Assembly: GCF_014841125.1 (NCBI RefSeq)
Contig: NZ_JACYTQ010000009.1
Span: 1-64,000 of the forward strand
Direction of reading: 5' to 3'
Length of the DNA stretch: 64,000 bases
From: Echinicola arenosa
Lineage (GTDB): Bacteria; Bacteroidota; Bacteroidia; Cytophagales; Cyclobacteriaceae
Shown: one piece after another, positions 44,957-52,909 of the stretch
How positions within the stretch are numbered: the first letter of the stretch is position 1
Layout of the letters: the number at the start of each line of letters is the position of its first letter
Position numbers and translations under genes: made by a program
Notes under the pieces: model-generated
The model's input: the letters and a program-made list of their open reading frames with translations, nothing else
Database searches by the model: none
What the model was told of the DNA's origin: nothing

Positions 44957-45778
44957 TTAATTAAAAAGATTAAGTACTAAAGCTAAGGCTGTAATAGAGG
45001 TCGTGATCAAGGTCAATGTTTGGGTAGCATTCACTCCAGATCCCAATTCACGTACTTTCATCGGTTCAGCATACAGCTGATCATTTGGCTGAATAAAATA
45101 GAATGGTGATTCGATTAAATGTCTATCCGTAAGGTTGATGCGATGCAGTTTGCTACCCTCAGGATATTGCCTGATGAGAAGAATCTCGTCCCTTTTGGCA
45201 ACAGTACTTAAGTCCCCTGCCTGTGCAACAGCTTCCAGAATGGTCATTCTATCCTGAAGCACCACATATTTCCCTGGATGCCTAAATTCTCCTAGAGCCG
45301 AAAAGCGAATCCCTCCTAACTTAACGCGGACATAAAACTCTCCTGATAAATAATCCTGTAATTTGACTTCAAGTTTTTTCCTGACATCCTCTACGGTCAG
45401 GTTCATGACATTTATTTCTCCAATAATGGGAATTCTGACATTTCCTGATACATCTACCGAATAGCCAGACATATAGTAAATATCTCCACCTGAAGAGGCA
45501 ATTTGTCCCATCATCATACTGCTTTGAGAACTCGATGAACTGTTGTTAAATCCTGATTCTATGATATCATCTGAAGTCATTACTTGAATATCTATGATAT
45601 CATTGTACTGAAGTCTATACTCTGGTTGCTCGTAGCGGATCATTGATTCTTCAGGAATGGCTTCATGGTCCTCCAAATTCTGTAGGTAAATTAATTTCTT
45701 GTTAGGCACGCAAGAGAATGCTCCTAAACAAAAAATCAATACTGATAGGACAGTATAAAATCTAAAGGTTTTGTTCAT
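44957..45778 (-). CDS. Wza-like polysaccharide export lipoprotein
   Basis: Outer-membrane exporter subunit of 273 aa. The lipoprotein signal ends at C23 in LGAFSCVP. The polysaccharide-export (PES) domain begins with YRLQYNDIIDIQV (about 54-66). A SLBB-type domain follows with GGIRFSALGEFRHPGKYVV and MTILEAVAQAGDLS, and the C-terminal hydrophobic helix (TLTLITTSITALALVLNLF) may cross the outer membrane as in Wza. A serine-rich stretch (SSSSSQSSMMMGQ) interrupts the PES domain. It is the first gene of the exopolysaccharide export unit; a TAnnTTTG box lies about 215 bases upstream. Confidence 0.93.
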   Translation of the reverse strand: MNKTFRFYTVLSVLIFCLGAFSCVPNKKLIYLQNLEDHEAIPEESMIRYEQPEYRLQYNDIIDIQVMTSDDIIESGFNNSSSSSQSSMMMGQIASSGGDIYYMSGYSVDVSGNVRIPIIGEINVMNLTVEDVRKKLEVKLQDYLSGEFYVRVKLGGIRFSALGEFRHPGKYVVLQDRMTILEAVAQAGDLSTVAKRDEILLIRQYPEGSKLHRINLTDRHLIESPFYFIQPNDQLYAEPMKVRELGSGVNATQTLTLITTSITALALVLNLFN

Positions 45779-46288
45779 GGTAGTTGGTAGACTATTAGTT
45801 TGATAAAGTTTGAGTCATGGCTATTCTCATAATCACTTTGCCGATGGTGAGGAATTGTGGTAAAATCTCACATGGTGAAATCGTCAAAGAAATTGTCAAT
45901 TGGTGATGATTATGGGCTTATTGAGAAAGGAAATTGGAACTAAAGATTCAAAAAGTGAAATTTTAAAAAGCATATGATTTATTTTGTAAATCAAAGGTAT
46001 TTGAGCTTACAACTTGTTTTTTTAATAATCCTAGGAATATCTGAAACGCAAAAAAAAGGGCTTAAAACCCCTATTTTAAACTTAATACATTTTAAAAAGC
46101 ACTTTCTTTTGAAAAACAGGGTTGAAAAATTATACTTTATTTACAAAAACAATCAACAAAAAAATGATCGCACAATAATGAAGTGCAATTTTTAAGTATT
46201 CGCCACTAATAGAGGTGGAAAATTATCAAAATAAAAATAAAGGATACCAATTATTGACATCCCATTATTTAGAAGAACAATCTTCCTA
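45779..46288. other. Gap between Wza-like gene and histidine kinase
   Basis: AT-rich and without a believable gene. It carries the candidate promoter of the wza-wzc unit (45992-45999, minus strand) and a long untranslated leader. A short frame on the plus strand at 45974-46195 has no coding support. Confidence 0.5.
45992..45999 (-). promoter_or_regulatory. Candidate -7 box for the wza-wzc unit
   Basis: Read on the minus strand, TACCTTTG matches the Bacteroidota TAnnTTTG -7 element. It lies about 215 bases upstream of the Wza-like start, implying a long leader. A -33 element was not recognised. Confidence 0.3.
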
Positions 46289-48859
46289 TTAATTTAATGA
46301 TCTCAATTTATTTTCTTCGCCTAATTTCAAGGCATTTCCATAAGGAAGATCTACTGTAAACAAAGTCCCGTCCTTTTCACAACTCGTAAAGCTGATCTCC
46401 CCCCCTAATCGATCCACAAACTCCTTGACGATGTTCAATCCTAATCCCGCCCCCCTGATATTGGAAGCGTTTTTCGCCCTAAAAAATGAACCAAAAATGT
46501 ACTTCTGGTCTTCCAAGGGAATGCCGATCCCAAAATCTCGAACCTGAATCTTAAAAGTATCTTCTTCGTAATGCAGACTAAGAACAGGGTCTTCTTCGGT
46601 ATTTTTGGAATATTTTATGGCATTTTCCAATATATTCCTAACGATATAATCCAACCAAACCGGATCTGAGTAAACTTCCCTATCTTCATTGGGAAACTCA
46701 AGAACGATGTGGATTTTATTGTCATCACTCCTGCAGAGATTATCTACGAGTCCCTTTAAATAGCTTTTGATCAATAGGGTTTCTTTATTGATTTGATCTT
46801 TTCCAGCAGTATTTTTCTCCAAAATCAAAATATCGTTAATCACCTTGATCAACCTATTGATCTGATTGCTCATTTTCTGGGTATGATTCTGCATACGGTG
46901 CTTGATAGGCTGGTCATTCTCGAATCCATCAATCATCACCCCCAAAAGCTCAGCACTGCTCAAAAGCGTAGTCAATGGAGTTCTTAATTCGTGTGAAGTC
47001 ATTCGAATAAAACGGGATTTAAGTTGACTCAACTCCCTTTCTTTGTTCAGGTTTTTTCGGAGAGACATCAAAGCGGTTTCCCTTTCAGTGACATTTCTAA
47101 AGGCCCCTAAAAACCCTACCATGGTACCGGCATATCCCATGTCTTTAAGTGTAAACTCAAGGATCACAGTCCTTCTGCCATCTTTATGTTTAACTTTCAG
47201 CACTTTCTCCACCCCTACTTCTTGGAATGTATCTTTTTCAAAATCAAAGAACTCCCAAAGCATAGATCCCACAATATCATCGGGTTGATATCCTATAACC
47301 TTCTCTACAGAAGGAGATACATATGTTACCTTCAAATCAGGAGAACAGAGCATCAAAATATCACCAGTATTTTCAGAAAGGATTTCATACATCGTTTCTG
47401 ATTCTTCCCTAAGCAAATCCGATTTATACTTTTGCCGCGTGTACCTTATCGCTTTAATAAAACTTCCATATCCTTCTATAATGGGTCGGAGGAAATTTAC
47501 ATCCTCCATGTCATAAGGCTCCTTTCGGTTGGCAAAGCCCATCAAACCAACCATCTCCCCATCTTTATATACAGGAATACCCAGAAATCTATTCATATAT
47601 ATATGTCCCATAGGAATTCCGCCACTTCTAGGGTCTTTCTTCACCTCATTGGCCATCACCAATTCACCCGTTTTAAGACATTCTCCAAAAAGTGTGTCCA
47701 GATTCCTAAAATCTAAACCCTTGTGGTATTTGTTCCCAAAACGTTTAAGCATTTCATTAGACCATGCGATTTCTGACACGACATGCGTCTTCAAATATGG
47801 ATCGCCATTTTCATCCTTAAAAACCTCTCCAATAAAGCCGTATTCACTTCCAGTGATCTTAACGATCGCATCAAGTAGTTTTCTTAAAGTGTTGTGAAAA
47901 TTATCCTTTACAAAAAAACTGATTTGGGTTTCATTGACTGCTTTTAATAATTGGTTCAGCTTTATCGCTCTTTTTTCCACATCTTTGCGCTTTTGAATAT
48001 CATGAACAGTAACGGCTACTCCCTTTTCTCCCAAAATATCCAATTTACCAGCATACAGGCTACACCATCTAAATCTACCATGTTGTTCATTCCAAACTTT
48101 TGCCTCCAAATTTTTTACTTGGTCTTGCTGACCGATCAAATCATAAAAGCTTAGCCCCTTGTCCGGAAGATGTATGAGTTCATCGATCGGTTTTTTCTGA
48201 GAGCCATCCAAAGTATAAGCTTCCAGAAAGCCTTTATTTGCATAAACTACCTGTTTGTTTTCCAGAGAAACCCAAAATGAAGGAGAAGGAAAACCATTGA
48301 GCAAATCCTCTCCATTCTTTGCAGGACAAAGATCATCTGATGACTGATTAGCGGTGGTGCAAGTGGCATCTCTGCCCATAAATAAATCCTTTCTGCTACT
48401 TAATGTACTCAGTAAAACCTGTAGAGCGACTACTTCTTCCTTGTGAAACCCTCCATTTCTCTCCTCTTTTCCAAGCAATAGGATCCATTTTTTTCCTTCT
48501 ACTGAGAAAGGTAAAATCAGCAAAAATTGCAACGGCGGATGGCTCTGAACTGAATCTCCGAGGATGGAGTTTATATTCTCAATTTCTGAATTCACATAAC
48601 GTCCTTGGTCTGCTAAAGCCTCCAAAGCGTTAAAATCAATCAACTTCTCTTCTGTTCGCTTTGGATCCTTGAAATATGAAATTGCATTTCCTCTCTCAGA
48701 TTCTTTATGGATCACCTGTTGGACCAAAAAAACCTGATCTGTCACTTCATTGACGATAAGATGCGCAAAAACATCACTGAGTTGAATTTTATCACTGGAC
48801 TGATATAATTGCCTTATGATCTCTGAAACTATTTCGAAAATTCCTCTACTATTCTTCAC
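46289..48859 (-). CDS. Soluble PAS/GAF sensor histidine kinase
   Basis: Histidine kinase of 856 aa without membrane segments, so it senses a cytoplasmic signal. An N-terminal GAF-like region (about 20-160) is followed by PAS (about 190-295), GAF (about 310-470, with SEYGFIGEV and FLGIPVYKDGEMVGLMGFANR), a second PAS (about 490-610) and HisKA with H623 in TSHELRTPL. HATPase_c shows NILENAIKYS, DFGIGIP and GAGLGLNIV. The start is a GTG with an in-frame stop two codons upstream. It is divergent from the LytTR regulator across a 1-kb gap. The position inside the exopolysaccharide region suggests, but does not prove, that it controls these genes. Confidence 0.92.
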   Translation of the reverse strand: MKNSRGIFEIVSEIIRQLYQSSDKIQLSDVFAHLIVNEVTDQVFLVQQVIHKESERGNAISYFKDPKRTEEKLIDFNALEALADQGRYVNSEIENINSILGDSVQSHPPLQFLLILPFSVEGKKWILLLGKEERNGGFHKEEVVALQVLLSTLSSRKDLFMGRDATCTTANQSSDDLCPAKNGEDLLNGFPSPSFWVSLENKQVVYANKGFLEAYTLDGSQKKPIDELIHLPDKGLSFYDLIGQQDQVKNLEAKVWNEQHGRFRWCSLYAGKLDILGEKGVAVTVHDIQKRKDVEKRAIKLNQLLKAVNETQISFFVKDNFHNTLRKLLDAIVKITGSEYGFIGEVFKDENGDPYLKTHVVSEIAWSNEMLKRFGNKYHKGLDFRNLDTLFGECLKTGELVMANEVKKDPRSGGIPMGHIYMNRFLGIPVYKDGEMVGLMGFANRKEPYDMEDVNFLRPIIEGYGSFIKAIRYTRQKYKSDLLREESETMYEILSENTGDILMLCSPDLKVTYVSPSVEKVIGYQPDDIVGSMLWEFFDFEKDTFQEVGVEKVLKVKHKDGRRTVILEFTLKDMGYAGTMVGFLGAFRNVTERETALMSLRKNLNKERELSQLKSRFIRMTSHELRTPLTTLLSSAELLGVMIDGFENDQPIKHRMQNHTQKMSNQINRLIKVINDILILEKNTAGKDQINKETLLIKSYLKGLVDNLCRSDDNKIHIVLEFPNEDREVYSDPVWLDYIVRNILENAIKYSKNTEEDPVLSLHYEEDTFKIQVRDFGIGIPLEDQKYIFGSFFRAKNASNIRGAGLGLNIVKEFVDRLGGEISFTSCEKDGTLFTVDLPYGNALKLGEENKLRSLN

Positions 48860-49458
48860 AGATTAATTGATTTTAATTTCAATATGATGAAAAGAGATCC
48901 CAACTTTTGTGATGCAACACTGAATCGAAAAATCTATCATTTAAATATTATCAATAAATTTATTCAGGTCTCTACTTTATATGTACCAACATATATTATT
49001 TTAATGAATGATCAAAGCCACTTTATTGTTCTAAACGCCATTTTTCTTTGGATTTCATTAGCTTATCTCTTCTACTAAAAGCCAAACTTTTTATTTTCCG
49101 CTCAAAATCAATCAATTAAAACAAGAACCCTTCTCCTTTGAATCACTAAAATAGGTATTCCATGCCAATTTTCTGGCATTCATATTTTTTACATCATCGG
49201 TAATTGAAAAAAGCATGAATTAAGGGTACAAATTTTGCAGTTCATTTATAAAATCGAACTATTTAACGACAATAAAACATAAAATACACCCATTAATTGC
49301 CAATCACTTAACACAAAAAATAAAGCGCAGTCACTGATACAATTAATTTACATTTAGCCACATAATATTTACGAATAATCACATTTTCAAATATTTAAAC
49401 TTTATTTTATAATAATAATTAAGTGACACTTAATAATTGATTTAAACTAAACCACACT

Positions 49459-49548
49459 ATGAACACTAAAACCAACTCCATTGATCCATTATTTAAGCCA
49501 CATCTTTTAACAAAAAGTCATTTTATTTCTTTACCTAAAAATTGCTAG
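49459..49548 (+). CDS. Possible small ORF, 29 aa, upstream of LytTR regulator
   Basis: Reads MNTKTNSIDPLFKPHLL and ends in LPKNC. It has no recognisable family, signal or membrane segment. The case for it is weak: it has an ATG, is preceded by a repeat also found before the LytTR gene, and is followed within six bases by a stable stem-loop, a layout like a leader peptide. It may equally be chance. Confidence 0.2.
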   Translation: MNTKTNSIDPLFKPHLLTKSHFISLPKNC

Positions 49549-49553
49549 CAAGC

Positions 49554-49590
49554 ATCCTCAATTTGTGGAACACTTACCCACTTTGAGGAT
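49554..49590 (+). terminator. Stem-loop in LytTR leader region
   Basis: ATCCTCAA (49554-49561) pairs with TTGAGGAT (49583-49590), and an inner GTGG/CCAC adds four pairs. No T-run follows. It may be an attenuator, an sRNA 3' end or a leader structure. Confidence 0.35.
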
Positions 49591-49846
49591 TAATACACAC
49601 TCTCAGCTTTTTCAGTCATTTTAAAATAGAATGAGCTATTATTTTAAAGTTAAGCTACCAATTCACCCAAGCAAATAACCTGATTGATTAATCGGTACAT
49701 CTCTCCGATGTAAACTTTGTACCAACTATAAGATTCAACTGATTCGTTGATGCTGCATAAGCTATTTGTCTATTGCAAATGTTCTTTTACAGCCTTATCG
49801 ATGCACTGAATTCATCTAACCACACTATAAAGACCACACCATCATT

Positions 49847-50563
49847 ATGAAGAAAATTTTAATTGTTGAAGACGAATTGGACTTAGCCGAAAACCTGGAA
49901 GAGATTCTTTCGGTTATTGGATACAAGGTGTCCGCCATTATATCTGATGGAGACATGGTTTTGGACTATCTTAAACGCTCTCAGCCTGATCTTATCCTTA
50001 TGGATATTCTGATTGATGGAGAAATGGATGGTATTGACTTGGCAAAAAAGATCAAGGAAACTTCACCTATTCCCATAATATTTTTAACGGCCTATTCTGA
50101 TAAAATGATCCTTGACAGGATATCAAAAGTTATTTATGAGGGGTATTTATTGAAACCATTTCATATTGAAACCCTAAAAACCTGCCTTTATCTTGCATTC
50201 AAAAATATTGAAACACCAAACTTTAAACCAAAGCAGCATACACTAAAAATCAGGGACAAAGGTTTTATGGTACCAGTACCTGTAGAGGAAATCACTTTTT
50301 TGGAAGCTGATGGTCTTTACACCAAAGTGCACACCTTGTCCAAGCCCTACACCATCAGAGATATATTAAAAGATGTCACGGAAAAGCTTCCTCATGACTC
50401 CTTTTTGAGAATTCACAAATCATTCACGATCAACATCAACCATATTCATTCTTTCAATGCTAAAGAATTAACCGTGGGACAACATATCATCCCCATGAGA
50501 AGAGGATTTTTGAAAAAATTAAAAGGAATTCTAGAAGACCGAAAAATACTCTCCGTAAATTGA
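49847..50563 (+). CDS. LytTR-family response regulator
   Basis: Response regulator of 238 aa. The receiver domain (about 1-120) has E8/D9, phospho-acceptor D53 in LMDILID, T80-type FLTAYSD and K-P in LLKPFH. A LytTR DNA-binding domain follows (about 135-230, with EEITFLEADGLYTKVHT, FLRIHKSFTININHI and PMRRGFLKKLKG). The ATG at 49847 gives the standard MKKILIVEDE start. No kinase gene is in the same unit; the divergent soluble kinase at 46289 is the nearest candidate partner. The gene ends in a strong two-way terminator shared with the epimerase gene. Confidence 0.93.
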   Translation: MKKILIVEDELDLAENLEEILSVIGYKVSAIISDGDMVLDYLKRSQPDLILMDILIDGEMDGIDLAKKIKETSPIPIIFLTAYSDKMILDRISKVIYEGYLLKPFHIETLKTCLYLAFKNIETPNFKPKQHTLKIRDKGFMVPVPVEEITFLEADGLYTKVHTLSKPYTIRDILKDVTEKLPHDSFLRIHKSFTININHIHSFNAKELTVGQHIIPMRRGFLKKLKGILEDRKILSVN

Positions 50564-50610
50564 ATAAAAAGGGGGCCATAAAGTAAAATTTATGCCCCCT
50601 TTTTATTCAA
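50560..50610. terminator. Bidirectional terminator between LytTR and epimerase genes
   Basis: Arms at 50560-50582 and 50589-50610 pair over 22 positions with one bulge. The core is AAAAAGGGGGC/GCCCCCTTTTT, giving a T-run on both strands. The left arm includes the LytTR stop codon, and the epimerase stop lies 12 bases away. It fits a rho-independent terminator for both convergent genes. Confidence 0.85.
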
Positions 50611-50621
50611 TTTTATGCTAC

Positions 50622-51695
50622 CTAATTGTTATCAGCAATTACATTTTCCATCTTATAATACATCTTGTACCACTCCACAAACTTTTCTACACCGGCTTTC
50701 AGAGGGGTGTTAGGAAAATAACCTGTATCCTGTGATAAATCTGAAACATCCGCATAGGTCGACACTACATCACCAGCTTGCATGGGCATCATGATCTTTT
50801 CGGCATCTTTACCCATTGCCTTTTCAAGTTCTGTAATATAATCCAATAGTTTCACTGGCTTGGAATTTCCTATATTGTACACCTTGTAAGGAACGTAAGA
50901 GCTGCTGGTCTTGGGATCACTATTCCAATTTGGATCGGCAGTAGCTGGACGATCAGTCACCCGCAGCACTCCCTCTACAATATCATCGATATAAGTAAAG
51001 TCCCGTTCCATCTGACCATGATTAAATACCTTAACAGGCTTCCCATTCCTGATGGCCTCTGCAAAAAGAAACATGGCCATATCAGGTCTACCCCATGGAC
51101 CGTAAACTGTAAAAAACCGCAATCCAGTGGTAGGAATATTGAACAGATGACTATAAGTATGCGCCATCAGTTCATTGGATTTTTTTGTGGCAGCATAAAG
51201 GCTTACAGGATGATCCACTGCATGTTCCGTAGAAAAAGGCATGTTCTTGTTTGCCCCATATACTGAGCTGGAAGAAGCATAAACCAAATGCTTCACAGGA
51301 TGATGCCTGCAAATTTCAAGTATATTCAAAAATCCCTGAATATTTGCTTGGATGTAGGCATCTGGACATTCCAAAGAAAACCTTACCCCCGCCTGCGCAG
51401 CCAAATGAATGACCACATCCACGGATGACTCAGCCATCAGGTTCATCAAAGCATCTTTGTCCGATAAATCCAACTTTATAAAAGTATAAGCGGCAAATGC
51501 ACTGGACTGAACCAATTTATTCCATTCAATTTCTTCTTTGTTGATCCCTGATACTTTGAGACGTTCATACTTTAGATTAACGTCATAATAATCATTAACT
51601 GAATCTACACCCACTACCTCATCCCCTCTTTCCAATAATTTTTTGGCCACATGAAACCCGATAAAACCAGCTGTTCCTGTTACTAGATATTTCAT
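50622..51695 (-). CDS. UDP-glucuronate 4-epimerase-like NAD-dependent epimerase
   Basis: Extended short-chain dehydrogenase of 357 aa, predicted to interconvert UDP-glucuronate and UDP-galacturonate. It has TGTAGFIGFHVA (6-17), VDSVNDYYDVNLKYERL (a stretch characteristic of CapI/LpsL-type enzymes), HLAAQAGVRFSLE, SSSSVYGANK and the catalytic YAATK (Y167/K171). FFTVYGPWGRPDMA and GQMERDFTYIDDIVEGV also match that group. It gives a second outlet for the UDP-glucuronate made at 24688. The gene is its own unit: a terminator lies between it and the sugar transferase upstream, and another follows it. Confidence 0.9.
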   Translation of the reverse strand: MKYLVTGTAGFIGFHVAKKLLERGDEVVGVDSVNDYYDVNLKYERLKVSGINKEEIEWNKLVQSSAFAAYTFIKLDLSDKDALMNLMAESSVDVVIHLAAQAGVRFSLECPDAYIQANIQGFLNILEICRHHPVKHLVYASSSSVYGANKNMPFSTEHAVDHPVSLYAATKKSNELMAHTYSHLFNIPTTGLRFFTVYGPWGRPDMAMFLFAEAIRNGKPVKVFNHGQMERDFTYIDDIVEGVLRVTDRPATADPNWNSDPKTSSSYVPYKVYNIGNSKPVKLLDYITELEKAMGKDAEKIMMPMQAGDVVSTYADVSDLSQDTGYFPNTPLKAGVEKFVEWYKMYYKMENVIADNN

Positions 51696-51801
51696 TAATG
51701 TTTTTTCTGATTGATCAAATTTTATTCATTACTCCCTTTCTTTTTCATTAAAAACTCATCGAAAATTAGACATTTATCTTTGCGGGAGTACAAGTTTTTA
51801 C

Positions 51802-51830
51802 AAAAAAAGTCCTTCATAACTGAAGGACCC
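51802..51830 (-). terminator. Terminator after the sugar transferase gene
   Basis: A 7-bp stem (51809-51815/51822-51828) with a 6-base loop is followed on the minus strand by seven T. It begins 36 bases after the sugar transferase stop at 51865. Confidence 0.75.
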
Positions 51831-51864
51831 AAATCAAATCAACAATCCTCTTGACTTTATAGAT

Positions 51865-52581
51865 TTAATAAGCATTTTCTCTGTGAAACAATATGCCAAT
51901 AAATGTCATCCACATAATCTTGTAATCAAGAAACGGATTCCATTTTTTTAAATAAAATATATCCATCCTATACCTAGCATACATTTGGAAAAATTCTGCT
52001 GTTTCCCCCCTATATCCTTTTGCTTGAGCTAAGCCGGTCAAACCAGGTTTGGAAAGGTGCCTGGTCATAAAACCATCAATCTGGTTCGAAAACTGCTCGT
52101 TTAATGGCACCGGATGCGGACGAGGACCTACTATAGACATTTCTCCTTTTAGTACATTGATCAACTGAGGAAGCTCATCGATACTTGTTTTTCGAATAAA
52201 TTTTCCTACCCTGGTTACTCTTGAATCATTCTTAGTTGCCTGCTTGGTATCAGCTTCATTATTAACGATCATGCTCCGAAACTTATAGCAGTAAAACAGC
52301 TTGTTATTTTTACCATGCCTTCTTTGTTTAAAAAAAACAGGTCCTTCAGAGTCCAACTTAATCAATAGCGCCATAATTGGAAATAGCCAAATTCCTACAA
52401 ATAGCATAAACAATAAGACCACCAAAATATCCGATGCCCTTTTCAAGATCAAATTGGTCTTTGTAAAACCATTAGAAATTCTGGAATCTTTTGAGGTCCC
52501 TAAAATAACCACAGGGCGAGGGCTATCCATTATTCCAATGTTGCGCTCGCTTTCTTTTAAATGTAAAATTGAACCATTCAT
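51865..52581 (-). CDS. Initiating undecaprenyl-phosphate sugar phosphotransferase
   Basis: Bacterial sugar transferase of 238 aa that starts the repeat unit by moving a sugar-1-phosphate onto undecaprenyl phosphate. One hydrophobic segment lies at about 47-72 (ASDILVVLLFMLFVGIWLFP). The catalytic domain follows with YKFRSM, DELPQLINVLKGEMSIVGPRP, KPGLTGLAQ and the C-terminal basic helix. It is the short PglC/WcaJ-C form without the CoA-binding N-terminal domain. It is the only priming enzyme seen in the window, so it should serve the main cluster although it lies in a separate unit behind the regulators. Confidence 0.93.
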   Translation of the reverse strand: MNGSILHLKESERNIGIMDSPRPVVILGTSKDSRISNGFTKTNLILKRASDILVVLLFMLFVGIWLFPIMALLIKLDSEGPVFFKQRRHGKNNKLFYCYKFRSMIVNNEADTKQATKNDSRVTRVGKFIRKTSIDELPQLINVLKGEMSIVGPRPHPVPLNEQFSNQIDGFMTRHLSKPGLTGLAQAKGYRGETAEFFQMYARYRMDIFYLKKWNPFLDYKIMWMTFIGILFHRENAY

Positions 52582-52909
52582 AAAACATATTTTTTTGTGA
52601 AAAACTGAAGTAATTACTGAATAATCAGAACCTGAGATCCTGCTTACTTAAAAGGTTATTAAGGGTTCCTAAAACGTGCAAAGAGACTAGACTCTCGACT
52701 CATTCCCTTACTATCAATTACAATGTTAAGATAAATATTATATTACTTTTTATATTATTTAAATAACTATATGTAAATAAAATGGCTATTAATTTAAATT
52801 AAATGTAAAAAAATATCAATTATAAAATAAAACTATAAATTGTAAAACAAACGGTATTTTCCTGTATCGAACGCCTTTTGATTCAATAATTGAAGAGTTG
52901 CTTCCCTAT
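52582..52909. other. AT-rich gap between Wzi copy 2 and sugar transferase
   Basis: No gene, no strong hairpin and no TAnnTTTG box on the minus strand. It should contain the sugar-transferase promoter and the 3' end of the Wzi message. Confidence 0.45.

Larger units (their letters stand above)
48860..49846. other. Long AT-rich regulatory gap between divergent kinase and LytTR genes
   Basis: Nearly 1 kb with no conserved-looking protein. It should hold both divergent promoters. Notable items are a possible 29-residue reading frame (49459-49548), a stem-loop right after it (49554-49590), and an 11-base direct repeat AACCACACTAT at 49450-49460 and 49818-49828. The first copy runs into the small frame's start and the second lies just before the LytTR start. 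Confidence 0.45.

Noticed and set aside
45974-46195. 73-codon plus-strand frame between the Wza-like gene and the kinase
   Set aside because: The composition follows the local A/T bias, with Lys/Phe/Ile runs, no domain and no start signal. It overlaps the likely leader of the wza unit.
48884-49078. 64-codon plus-strand frame with a hydrophobic C-terminus near the kinase start
   Set aside because: AT-rich and with no promoter, family or conserved motif. The hydrophobic end is what random AT-rich sequence gives.
49439-49846. Repeats upstream of the LytTR gene as a CRISPR array
   Set aside because: Only two 11-base copies about 370 bases apart; no regular spacers and no cas genes.
51775-51782. 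TATCTTTG on the plus strand, a possible promoter for a small RNA
   Set aside because: It is followed only by the sugar-transferase terminator read in reverse; there is no -33 element and no gene on that strand.
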